This document shows, in pieces, positions 49,001-56,155 of a DNA stretch of 64,000 nt. The stretch is from positions 248,001-312,000 of the forward strand of contig NZ_JADQDM010000005.1 of assembly GCF_015694525.1 (NCBI RefSeq), in the 5' to 3' direction. The first letter of the stretch is position 1; the number at the start of each line of letters is the position of its first letter. The stretch is from Hymenobacter ruricola. Its GTDB lineage: Bacteria > Bacteroidota > Bacteroidia > Cytophagales > Hymenobacteraceae. The position numbers and the translations under genes are program-made. The notes under the pieces were generated by a model, which saw nothing but the letters and a program-made list of their open reading frames with translations, searched no databases and was not told the origin of the DNA.

Positions 49001-50142
49001 TCGCCAGGCTTCACGTGCTGGGTTTTGCAGCCCGAGCCGCTCACGATGAAGTGGGTGCTGCCTTCCTTGTAGTACTGCAGGTTGTGCTCGTGCCCGGCCG
49101 CGTACACCACGTTGGGGTGACGCCCGAAAATTTCCAGCAAGTTCTTGCGATAGGCCTGGTAGGCCGGGTGCGGAATGTCCTGGTTGATGCCGCCGTACTT
49201 GCGCGCAAACGGGTAGATGGACCCGATGATGGGCAGCGGCAGAAAGGCGTACTTGAAAACGATGCTGAGCGGGAAAATGTGGTCGGCCAGGGTGAAGTAG
49301 CCGCCGTGAATGCCATCGGAGAACAGCGGGTGGTGGGCAAACACCATGATGTGCTTGTCCTTGTTGCGGGTAATCACCTCTTCGAGGGCGGCGTACACGT
49401 CGTCTTCGTTTTCGGCGCCGCAGCCGCCGTCGCGGCCCGAGGGGCGGTTGGCGGGCGGCGTCACAAACCACTGCGAGTTCAGGGCAATGAGCACCAGGTC
49501 GTCCTGCACGCGCACCTCAAACGGGCCGGGGCAGCCGTCGCGCGGCACAAAAAAGTCGCCGGTGTAAGAAAACGCCGTCGAGTCCTTCATCATGTACTGC
49601 TCCACGAACGCCTGCTCGCGGTTCACCTGCTCCAGGCCGCCGGGGTTGCCCTGAATCCAGTCGTGGTTGCCGGGCGTCATGTACTTTTCGCCGGGGTAGC
49701 CCTTGAAGATGTCGAGCTGGGTGGTGAGGCGCTTTTCCGCAATTTTGCGGTCGTAGGAGCCTTCCGGCGGCATGCCGTAGTTGTAGATGTTGTCGCCCAG
49801 GTAAATGGTTGTGCTGTTTTTGCCGGCTTTCAGGATTTCCTGGCGCAGGAAGTTGAGGCTGGGCTCGCCGCCTTTTTCGGGCAGAATGGGGTTGCCCACG
49901 TCGCCGATGAGGAACACGCGGTAGCGAATGCGGGTCGAGTCGGGCGGCAGGTTGCGCTCCCAGTTCACGCCGGTTTTGCGGTAGTTGGGGCGGCTGCGGT
50001 GCGGGTTCTGGTCCGACTCGCCGGGCGAAGGAATTTCCTTCTGGGTTTCCTTGGGCGGTTTGGGCGGCTTGGGGGCCTGGGCCGTGGCGGCCAGGGGCAA
50101 GCAGCAGGCAAGCAGAAAAGTGAGGCGGCGAAGTAGGTGCAT
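46033..50142 (-). CDS. Calcineurin-like phosphoesterase fused to an Omp85-type barrel
   Basis: 1369 residues from the ATG at 50142, with signal peptide to about residue 21. The phosphoesterase domain (about 75-400) has the five metallophosphatase blocks: FLIGDVGN (Asp81), GDNIYNYG (116), GNHDW (158-162), VFAHHPLFSDG and AAGHEHN. The middle (about 470-900) has YTLRGIDKDP, then IGDWDRHEDQW (704-714) and PEDRDIAF (732-739), a spacing like kinase catalytic and metal motifs. The last 450 residues are beta-strand rich and end ...LVFVGFDFLF with the terminal Phe of Omp85/BamA barrels. Probably a surface-exposed or periplasmic phosphatase anchored in the outer membrane; substrate unknown. Confidence 0.87.
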   Translation of the reverse strand: MHLLRRLTFLLACCLPLAATAQAPKPPKPPKETQKEIPSPGESDQNPHRSRPNYRKTGVNWERNLPPDSTRIRYRVFLIGDVGNPILPEKGGEPSLNFLRQEILKAGKNSTTIYLGDNIYNYGMPPEGSYDRKIAEKRLTTQLDIFKGYPGEKYMTPGNHDWIQGNPGGLEQVNREQAFVEQYMMKDSTAFSYTGDFFVPRDGCPGPFEVRVQDDLVLIALNSQWFVTPPANRPSGRDGGCGAENEDDVYAALEEVITRNKDKHIMVFAHHPLFSDGIHGGYFTLADHIFPLSIVFKYAFLPLPIIGSIYPFARKYGGINQDIPHPAYQAYRKNLLEIFGRHPNVVYAAGHEHNLQYYKEGSTHFIVSGSGCKTQHVKPGDGGGAIFSDKEKGWAEVNYYDDGQVWTEYFIPQGNGTTARRVFRTPLYAKTTGAIATNPAQAPSETALTTTTGEPNGKKLPETEEALKQEKKDKKKKREKTAEAIAKAPIPTKRPDFKDSTVTVAINPNYDRHGGFHNWLLGDHYRKEWATPVKFRTLDLANDKGGLMPYKTGGGKQTASLKVRNDAGYNYTLRGIDKDPAAVLPEQLRTGLAKAVLQDQISAQHPYASFVLPPLGTAAGILHTNPVPVYIPQDPLLGQYYAQFANLPAALEEDAKDSQDNVASLDFATKLVSTDKMLTRLLDDNDNQVEQVAFARSRLFDMWIGDWDRHEDQWRWSETKQKDGDRRYTAVPEDRDIAFFKGDGVLPYLISRKFAVRNFQNFGYDYADYKGLNQTGLSNDRVFMSGVTREQWIAQADYMKSHLTDEVIEKAFRDKWPKEIYDLHGKEIIAKLKSRRDLLPDLAGKYADVLAEIVEVRGSKKNEKFTVERLPGDKTHVVMRKINKEGKLTKVLYDRTFDNKVTDEVRLYGIAGKDVYDVRGDVKKGLKLRIIAGTGRDSITTRDHVGGLLHKTQIYDADTGNVVNASAEARLRLEPGYEVSRYDYPHRFDLKDYRLDYFGPALYFGYNIDDGVLVGGGVTYRHYGFRREPYSWEQTITANFAPAREAYNFRYTGQFTRIFKKTDLHIAAQYYGPQLLYNFFGIGNNTVNLAAEDAERGVVTNRTVNNSYRVRFQRFTIAPTFERKLFTFLKFGIGPQYDQFRIERDPIGTAIKDSLTQGGATTYENRRFGVRASDFQTNQYLGGLLYLNLDASSSAKNPRIGLRWYNEFQYNWQLNQESLSFGRLSTEFRAYLTPNFPFHLTYAGRIGYQHNYGDYRFYQANTLGGTTNLRGYRRTRFAGRTAIYANFEPRLEILSFNAYLFPGKLGIMGLADVGRVYSDNDTGTYTGLNAFHSGFGGGVYVDILKQAVINATYSVGEEKLVFVGFDFLF

Positions 50143-50341
50143 GTAATGAGGTACGAGGCGGGGCACCGAAGCAAAACGCCCGGCGTTATAAGGAAGCAGC
50201 CGGCCGTTGCGAACCGGCCGGATAGGGCCCGTTACGCAAAGCGCAGCAGTGCGGTTAGGCCGGGCTTTTTAACTTCCGCCCGGCGCTTCGCGTTGAAAGC
50301 CGGCGCCCCGGCCGGATGAGCCGGCCGTAGCTTCGCCCACC

Positions 50342-51655
50342 ATGAAAGAAAGTACCCCCGCCGCCGTTGCCCTGCCCAGTGCCGCGGCCCCGGCCAGCCC
50401 CGCCCCGGCCCCCGACGCGGACGCCGCCGACAAGCCGCCCAAAGCCAAAGCCTCGCCCCTGGTGAAGGAAGCCCAGGCCTACGTCACCGACCTGTTTGCC
50501 CGGGAGCTGCCCGCCCAACTCAGCTACCATTCGCTGCGCCACACCGAGGCCGTGGTGAAGGAATGCCGCGTGCTGGCCGCCGCCGCCGGCCTCACCCCCG
50601 ACGACGCCGAGGCTCTGCTGTTGGCGGCGTGGTTTCACGACGCCGGCTACCTCGACGTGTACGACGGCCACGAGTTCCGCAGCATGGAGCGGGCCGGCGC
50701 CTGGCTGGCCGAGCACGGCGTGGAAGCCGGCCGCGTGCAGCTGGTGAAAGACCTGATAAAGGCCACGCACCGCGACGAGGAATCGGACACGGAGCTGAAA
50801 AAGCTGCTCACCGACGCCGACATGAGCAACCTGGCCCGCGACGACTTCCGCAGCAGCGCCGAGCTGCTGCGCACCGAGTGGGAGCTGGTGCTGGGCAAAA
50901 CCTACACCAACCCGGAATGGGCCGAGCTGCAGCTCAACTTCATGCTGGAGCACAAGTACGAGTCGGACGCGGGCAAAGAGCGCTACAAAAAAGCTTTCAA
51001 GGAAAACCTCGACGCCCAGCGCGAAGCCCTCAAAAAGAGCGAGAAAAAGCAGAAGAAGAAGCACAAGGAACAAAGCGAAACCTTTGCCGAACCCAAGCGC
51101 GGCATCGAGACGATGTTCCGCACCATGTACTCGAACCACATGAAGCTGAGCGACATGGCCGACAAAAAGGCCAGCATGATGATTCAGCTCAACGCCGTGC
51201 TTATTTCGGTCATCATCACCTACCTGGGGGCCAACATGGGCAAGGCCGCCGCCTTCAGCCCGCTGCTGCGCGGCAACCCGGTGCTCACCATTCCCATCAC
51301 CATCCTATTGATTACGGCCCTGGGCTCGGTTACCACGGCCATTCTCTCGGCCCAGCCCGACGTTACGGCCTTCAAGTGGCTAAAGAAAAGCCCGGAAATT
51401 GCCACCAACCGGCGCGTCAACCTCCTGTTTTTCGGGCAGTTCACCAAGCTCAGCCTCGACAACTTCCAGGGCGGCATGCGCGAGCTGATGCGCCAAAAAG
51501 AAGGCCTTTATACCAACATGGTCACCGACATTTATTACCTGGGCGAGGTGCTGAACCGCAAGTACGGCCTGCTGCGCACCAGCTACACCATTTTCATGGT
51601 CGGGCTTATTCTCACGGCGCTGTCGTTCGGCATCGCGCTGCTGTATAAGTCGTAG
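50342..51655 (+). CDS. HD-domain protein fused to a PycTM (DUF5706) membrane module
   Basis: 437 residues. After a Pro/Ala-rich start, an HD phosphohydrolase domain (about 40-220) has its metal ligands in SLRHTEA (His67), WFHDAGY (His99-Asp100), His110, ATHRDE (His143) and TDADMSN (Asp158/Asp160). A charged helix (about 215-265, KKSEKKQKKKHKEQ) leads to the PycTM region: MADKKASMMIQLNAVLISVII as first membrane helix, a second at about 315-335, and a third at the C-terminus (YTIFMVGLILTALSFGIALL). PycTM effectors of Pycsar defence respond to cCMP or cUMP; here no pyrimidine cyclase is adjacent. The HD domain may hydrolyse the signal or another nucleotide. Function inferred. Confidence 0.85.
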   Translation: MKESTPAAVALPSAAAPASPAPAPDADAADKPPKAKASPLVKEAQAYVTDLFARELPAQLSYHSLRHTEAVVKECRVLAAAAGLTPDDAEALLLAAWFHDAGYLDVYDGHEFRSMERAGAWLAEHGVEAGRVQLVKDLIKATHRDEESDTELKKLLTDADMSNLARDDFRSSAELLRTEWELVLGKTYTNPEWAELQLNFMLEHKYESDAGKERYKKAFKENLDAQREALKKSEKKQKKKHKEQSETFAEPKRGIETMFRTMYSNHMKLSDMADKKASMMIQLNAVLISVIITYLGANMGKAAAFSPLLRGNPVLTIPITILLITALGSVTTAILSAQPDVTAFKWLKKSPEIATNRRVNLLFFGQFTKLSLDNFQGGMRELMRQKEGLYTNMVTDIYYLGEVLNRKYGLLRTSYTIFMVGLILTALSFGIALLYKS

Positions 51656-51672
51656 GTGGCGGCGCCCGTTCT

Positions 51673-51680
51673 TACCTTTG
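51673..51680 (+). promoter_or_regulatory. -7 promoter box of the tRNA-Arg gene
   Basis: TACCTTTG, exact TAnnTTTG, ending 6 bases before the first base of the tRNA, so transcription would begin at or next to the mature 5' end. Confidence 0.7.
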
Positions 51681-51686
51681 CGCTAC

Positions 51687-51758
51687 GGCTGCGTAGTTCA
51701 ACGGATAGAATAGGCGTTTCCTAAACGCTTGATATGGGTTCGATTCCCGTCGCGGCTA
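51687..51758 (+). tRNA. tRNA-Arg (anticodon CCT)
   Basis: Full cloverleaf read by eye. Acceptor GGCTGCG/CGCGGCT with wobbles, D-stem GTTC/GAAT, anticodon stem GGCGT/ACGCT with loop TTCCTAA and anticodon CCT (51720-51722), T-stem ATGGG/CCCGT with loop TTCGATT, discriminator A. The CCA end is not encoded. It reads AGG codons, rare in this GC-rich, C-ending gene set. Confidence 0.93.
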
Positions 51759-51773
51759 CTTGTATTTGCTTGC

Positions 51774-51814
51774 AAAATAAGGCTGTTTTCGAGTTCGAAG
51801 GCAGCCTTATTTTA
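51774..51814 (+). terminator. Terminator of the tRNA transcript
   Basis: AAAATAAGGCTG and CAGCCTTATTTT with a 16-base loop; T-rich 3' side. Confidence 0.8.
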
Positions 51815-51841
51815 TAACAGTGTCATGGATTTTGCCGCTTT

Positions 51842-52687
51842 ATGACAACGCAGCCCCTCATCACGCCCGCCGACCTTCTTGCCCTGGTTTCCACCCAGCC
51901 GCTCGTGCTCGTCGACGCCCGTAGCGGGAGCACTGCCTACGACCACTTTCAGGCGCAACACCTGCAAGGGGCGCGTCACGTCGATTTGAACCGGGACTTA
52001 GCGGCGCCCGCCGCCGATGCGGCCGTGGGCGGACGCCACCCCCTTCCCTCCCTCGAAGGTTTCGCGCATGTGCTCGGGCAATTAGGCATCGGGCCTGGTT
52101 CGCACGTCGTGGTCTACGATGACAAGTCGGGCGCCAACGCCGCCGCGCGCTTCTGGTGGATGCTCACGGCGGTGGGCCACACAGCGGTGCAGGTGCTCGA
52201 TGGGGGCCTCCCGGCGGCCCTCGCGGCCGGCTATCCCACCAGCGCCGGAGCAGAGGTGCCCGCGCCGGCCCCGCCTTACCGCGCCACGGGCTGGCGCCTG
52301 CCAACCGTCACGATTGAGGACGTAGAACGTGCGACTCAAACCGGCTCGCACCTGATTATCGACGTGCGCGAGCCCGCCCGCTACCATGGCGAAACCGAAC
52401 CCATTGATTTGGTGGCCGGGCACATTCCCACGGCCATCAACGTGCCCTTCGGCAGCAACCTAGCCGCCGATGGGACTTATCTGGCGCCGGAGCTGCTGCA
52501 GGAGAAATACACGGCAGTGCTGGGCCCTCGTCCTGCGTCGGAAGTGATTGTGCATTGCGGTTCGGGCGTCACGGCCTGCCACACGCTACTGGCCTTTGCC
52601 CAAGCGGGCCTGCCCATTGCCAACCTGTACGTGGGCTCCTGGAGCGAATGGTCGCGCACGCAGCGCCCCATTGCCACCGGAGAATAG
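51842..52687 (+). CDS. sseA: Sulfurtransferase (tandem rhodanese, mercaptopyruvate type)
   Basis: 281 residues. Two rhodanese domains: N-terminal inactive domain (VLVDARSGSTAYDHFQAQHLQGARHVDLN and a FWWMLTAVGH core) and C-terminal active domain (LIIDVREPARYHGETEPID...AGHIPTAINVPF). The active-site loop is Cys239 in HCGSGVTA, the CGSGVT form of 3-mercaptopyruvate sulfurtransferases rather than the CRKGVT of thiosulfate sulfurtransferases. It transfers sulfane sulfur from mercaptopyruvate in the cytoplasm. The gene follows the tRNA terminator closely and precedes the GH92 gene by 42 bases, but the latter starts with its own signal peptide and no operon function is evident. Confidence 0.92.
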   Translation: MTTQPLITPADLLALVSTQPLVLVDARSGSTAYDHFQAQHLQGARHVDLNRDLAAPAADAAVGGRHPLPSLEGFAHVLGQLGIGPGSHVVVYDDKSGANAAARFWWMLTAVGHTAVQVLDGGLPAALAAGYPTSAGAEVPAPAPPYRATGWRLPTVTIEDVERATQTGSHLIIDVREPARYHGETEPIDLVAGHIPTAINVPFGSNLAADGTYLAPELLQEKYTAVLGPRPASEVIVHCGSGVTACHTLLAFAQAGLPIANLYVGSWSEWSRTQRPIATGE

Positions 52688-52729
52688 CTTAGGGGGTTCG
52701 TGCCATGACGCCTCCGCTTAACTTGCTGC

Positions 52730-55042
52730 ATGAAGCAAGCTCTCCTGGCGCTACTCGCGGCCGTTGCCCTCCCCACATTCGCCCAAAAAGCCCCCATCGC
52801 CCCAGAAAACCTCGTGCAGTACGCGCACCCCATGGTGGGCACCCAGAAGATGGGCCACACCTACCCCGGCGCCACCGTGCCCTTCGGCATGGTGCAGCTC
52901 TCGCCCGATACCGACACGCTGAGCTACGAGCAGAACGGCAAGTATAACCCCGACATCTACAAGTACTGCGCGGGCTACAACTACGACGACCGAACCATCG
53001 TGGGCTTCAGCCACACCCACTTCAGCGGCACGGGGCACTCTGATTTGGGCGACTTCCTGCTCATGCCCACCACCGGCCCGCTGCAGCTTAACCCCGGCAC
53101 CGCCGACCACCCCGAGCGCGGCTACCGCTCCGCCTTCTCGCATCAGAACGAAGTGGCCGAGCCGGCTTATTACCGGGTGAAGCTCGACGACCACAACATC
53201 CTCGCCGAGCTCACGGCCACTACCCGCGTGGGCTTCCACCAGTACACGTTTCCGGGTACCGAGCCGGCGCATGTCATCCTCGATATGATGGCTGGCATCT
53301 ACAACTACCCCGACAAGAACGTGTGGAGCTACGTGCGCATCGAAAACGACTCGCTCGTGACCGGCTACCGCCAAACCACCGGCTGGGGCCGCACCCGCAC
53401 CGAGTACTTCGCCATGCAGTTCTCAAAACCGTTCAGGAGCTACGGCGCGCGCAAGTACGACGCCAAGGAAACCTACCGCGGCTTCTGGGGCCGCTTCGAC
53501 CAGACGAAGAACTGGCCCGAGCAGGCCGGCCGCCAGCTGCGCCTCTACTTCGATTTCGCCACCGTGGCGGGCGAACAAATCAAGGTCAAGTTCGCCCTCT
53601 CGCCCGTGAGTGCGGCCGGCGCCGTGGCCAACATGCGCACCGAGCTGCCCGGCTGGAACTTCGACCAGACCCGCCGCGCCGGCCAGCAGCTCTGGCAGCA
53701 GGAGCTGGCCAAAGTCAGCATCCAGACGCCCAACCGGGCCGACAAGGAGAACTTCTACACGGCCCTCTACCACGCCTGCCTCAGCCCCACCGTGTACCAG
53801 GACGCCGACGGCCAGTACCGCGGCCTCGACCAGCAAACCCACCGCGCCGAAGGCTTCGTGAACTACACCACCTTCTCGCTCTGGGACACCTTCCGGGCCC
53901 TGCACCCGCTCTTCAACCTCCTCCAGCCCAGCCGCAATGCCGACATGGTGCAATCCATGCTGGCCCACTACGACCAGAGCCCCGAGCACATGCTGCCCGT
54001 GTGGAGCCACCACGCCAACGAAAACTGGTGCATGAGCGGCTACCACAGCGTATCCGTAGTGGCCGATGCCGTGCTGAATGGCGCCGTGCCGCCCGCCCAG
54101 GCCGAGCGCGCCCTGGCCGCCTGCGTGGCCACCGCCCGCCACGGCTGGTACGACGGCCTCGACAGCTACATCAGCCGCGGCTACGTGCCCAGCGAGCGCA
54201 GCGGCACCTCCGTTTCTAACACACTGGAGTTTGCCTTCGATGACTGGTGCATTGCCCAGCTCGCCCAAAAGCTCGGCCACCAGGACATCTACCAGGAGTT
54301 CAGCAAGCGCGCCGGCAACTGGCAAAACGTATTCGACCCGCACGTGAACGCCATGCGCCCGCGCCTGGCCGACGGCAGCTTCCGCCCCACCTTCGACGTG
54401 CTGAGCACTAACGGCCAGGGCTTCATCGAGGGCAACGCCTGGAACTACACCCTCGCCGTGCCCCACGACCCCGCCGGCCTGATTGCGCGCATGGGCGGCA
54501 ACCGCCGCTTCGTGCCCCACCTCGATTCGCTCTTCACCATGCACCTGCCCGACAGCTTCTTCGCCGAAACCGAGGACATCACCCGCGAGGGCATCATCGG
54601 GGGCTACGTGCACGGCAACGAGCCCGCCCACCACGCCGCCTACCTCTACGACTACACCGACCAGCCCTGGAAAACCCAGGCCCAGGTCCGCAACATCCTC
54701 GCCCGCCAGTACCACCCCACCCCCGACGGCCTCGGCGGCAACGACGACTGCGGCCAGATGAGCGCCTGGTACATCTTCTCGGCCCTGGGCTTCTACCCGG
54801 TGGCCCCGTCGTCGGGCCAGTACGCGCTGGGCAGCCCGCTCGTGAACGGGGCAGTACTGCACCTCGAAAACGGCAAGGAGTTCACCATCCAGGTCAAAAA
54901 TCAAAGCCCCAAAAACGTCTACGTGCAGTCGGTCACGCTCAACGGGCAGCGGCTGGCGCAGCCGTTTCTGGCGCAGGCGGATGTGGCGAAGGGCGGCACG
55001 CTGGTGTTTGTGATGGGAGCAAAACCAGTTAAAACCAAATAA
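52730..55042 (+). CDS. GH92 family alpha-mannosidase
   Basis: 770 residues with signal peptide about 1-19 (AVALPTFAQ). GH92 landmarks: N-terminal YAHPMVGTQKMGHTYPGATVPFGM, the FSHTHFSGTGHSD segment, FSLWDTFRALHPL, the catalytic-region HGNEPAHHAAYLY with Glu631, and the conserved GGNDDCGQMSAWYIFSALGFYPV. These calcium-dependent inverting exo-mannosidases trim alpha-mannans or N-glycans in the periplasm or outside. It ends without a T9SS domain. The last 40 residues (SVTLNGQRLAQPFLAQ...GGTLVFVMG) are echoed in a fragment 0.5 kb downstream. No SusC/SusD genes accompany it. Confidence 0.95.
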   Translation: MKQALLALLAAVALPTFAQKAPIAPENLVQYAHPMVGTQKMGHTYPGATVPFGMVQLSPDTDTLSYEQNGKYNPDIYKYCAGYNYDDRTIVGFSHTHFSGTGHSDLGDFLLMPTTGPLQLNPGTADHPERGYRSAFSHQNEVAEPAYYRVKLDDHNILAELTATTRVGFHQYTFPGTEPAHVILDMMAGIYNYPDKNVWSYVRIENDSLVTGYRQTTGWGRTRTEYFAMQFSKPFRSYGARKYDAKETYRGFWGRFDQTKNWPEQAGRQLRLYFDFATVAGEQIKVKFALSPVSAAGAVANMRTELPGWNFDQTRRAGQQLWQQELAKVSIQTPNRADKENFYTALYHACLSPTVYQDADGQYRGLDQQTHRAEGFVNYTTFSLWDTFRALHPLFNLLQPSRNADMVQSMLAHYDQSPEHMLPVWSHHANENWCMSGYHSVSVVADAVLNGAVPPAQAERALAACVATARHGWYDGLDSYISRGYVPSERSGTSVSNTLEFAFDDWCIAQLAQKLGHQDIYQEFSKRAGNWQNVFDPHVNAMRPRLADGSFRPTFDVLSTNGQGFIEGNAWNYTLAVPHDPAGLIARMGGNRRFVPHLDSLFTMHLPDSFFAETEDITREGIIGGYVHGNEPAHHAAYLYDYTDQPWKTQAQVRNILARQYHPTPDGLGGNDDCGQMSAWYIFSALGFYPVAPSSGQYALGSPLVNGAVLHLENGKEFTIQVKNQSPKNVYVQSVTLNGQRLAQPFLAQADVAKGGTLVFVMGAKPVKTK

Positions 55043-55125
55043 TTTAACAATTCGCTATCGCGCATTTCTTTCAATCCTAGCATAAAGAATAGGCCTACTT
55101 AACAGCAGCCTACACTGAACCGCAC

Positions 55126-55437
55126 ATGCTGACCGATAAATTAAAGGGAATCTCACTCCGTCAGATACTAGCCATCAATGCATTTTTCATGCTTTCATTT
55201 ATGATAGCTGCTTCATTCATGTGCACTGAAGGTTTTGCTGGCGGAGAATGCGTAAAGCGCTTGGACAATAGATTTTTTGCTATCCAAATCAGTTTAAATT
55301 TACTATTCTCGGTTTTTTATTTCATAAGAACAAATAGAAACAGAACGGGCTTTATTATTTTTAATCTCCTAGGCTGCTGCCTAATCTATACTATTCTTGC
55401 AACGCTCCACAGCGTTTCTAAAGCAGGCTTGTTTTGA
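55126..55437 (+). CDS. Small AT-rich membrane protein, unknown
   Basis: 103 residues, with three hydrophobic segments (about 14-32, 52-67 and 76-96) and short charged tails, so probably an inner-membrane protein. The codons are AT-rich compared with the GC-rich genes around, which suggests recent acquisition or relaxed selection. I know no family. The frame overlaps the start of the GH92-like fragment, which lies directly downstream. It is inserted between the intact GH92 gene and a 28-base direct repeat of the GH92 3' end. Confidence 0.6.
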   Translation: MLTDKLKGISLRQILAINAFFMLSFMIAASFMCTEGFAGGECVKRLDNRFFAIQISLNLLFSVFYFIRTNRNRTGFIIFNLLGCCLIYTILATLHSVSKAGLF

Positions 55438-55439
55438 CG

Positions 55440-55525
55440 CTCTGGCCACGCTCAACGGGCAGCGGCTGGCGCAGCAGAACGTGGCGCAGGGCGGGACGCT
55501 GGTGCTTGTAACGGAGCATGGCCAA
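55440..55525 (+). pseudogene. Remnant of a GH92 3' end
   Basis: This stretch reads ATLNGQRLAQQNVAQGGTLVLV, matching the GH92 C-terminus (VTLNGQRLAQ...GGTLVFVMG) 0.5 kb upstream. Twenty-eight bases (55447-55474) are identical to 54934-54961. No start or upstream domain is present, so it is a scrap left by duplication or recombination. Confidence 0.8.
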
Positions 55526-55593
55526 TGCGGAAGCAGGCAGCGCCATCATAGCAACCCGCGTAATCAAACATACCAACGGGCTTCGGTTTCAAT

Positions 55594-56106
55594 ATGCTTT
55601 TTGGATTATTTCTAATACCCCTGACCCTGATTCTGCTGGTCATTTGGGCGCTAACCCAAAAGGCAATTTTTGGCAAAGCACTGGGTATCATCTGGCTTTC
55701 CATTATTGCGCTTGGTGCCTTTTCAATGGTTGCCCGGCCCCTGTCCGAGAAGAAGGTGCTTACGCAGGAAGACTACTACGGTGAGTATGTCATTGACCGC
55801 CGCTATTTCCCTGGCAAACAAGCGGACTGGCAATACAACAATTTCCATTTCACCATCAATCCCGACAACTCCATCCATTTCTACTCAACTCCCAAGGATG
55901 GGCCGACAACCGTGTATAAAGGGTATATTTCTTCTTCCGCACCCTATGGCTCCGCTCGTTTGATTATCCACATGCCCGCGCCGACGCATCACATTCTAAC
56001 CACCGACCCTACCGTCTACCGCGACGTGTGGAGCTTCTTCCTGGTGTTTAACTCTCCCAAATTCGGCAACATGTATTTTAAAAAAGGAACGTGGGAGCCA
56101 CTGTAG
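55594..56106 (+). CDS. Hypothetical membrane-anchored protein
   Basis: 170 residues. Two N-terminal hydrophobic helices (about 2-22 and 29-46) would anchor it in the inner membrane; the rest (EDYYGEYVIDRRYFPGKQADWQYNNFHFTI...HFYSTPKDGPTTVYKGYISSS) is a soluble beta-rich domain resembling small lipocalin-like domains found in Bacteroidota, which I cannot name safely. AT-richer than the core genes, like the 55126 gene and the 62970 gene. It ends at a hairpin shared with a convergent gene. Function unknown. Confidence 0.6.
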   Translation: MLFGLFLIPLTLILLVIWALTQKAIFGKALGIIWLSIIALGAFSMVARPLSEKKVLTQEDYYGEYVIDRRYFPGKQADWQYNNFHFTINPDNSIHFYSTPKDGPTTVYKGYISSSAPYGSARLIIHMPAPTHHILTTDPTVYRDVWSFFLVFNSPKFGNMYFKKGTWEPL

Positions 56107-56152
56107 CCCCACGGCCGCGGTTGGCGCAGCCGTTACCGGCGCGGCCATGGGG
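56107..56152. terminator. Hairpin between convergent genes
   Basis: CCCCACGGCCGCG pairs with CGCGGCCATGGGG with one mismatch; no T-run. It starts at the stop of the 55594 gene and ends 3 bases before the 56156 gene stop. Confidence 0.6.
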
Positions 56153-56155
56153 TAA

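Noticed and set aside
50342..51655. A complete Pycsar system
   Set aside because: Only the effector-type module is present; no pyrimidine cyclase gene is near.
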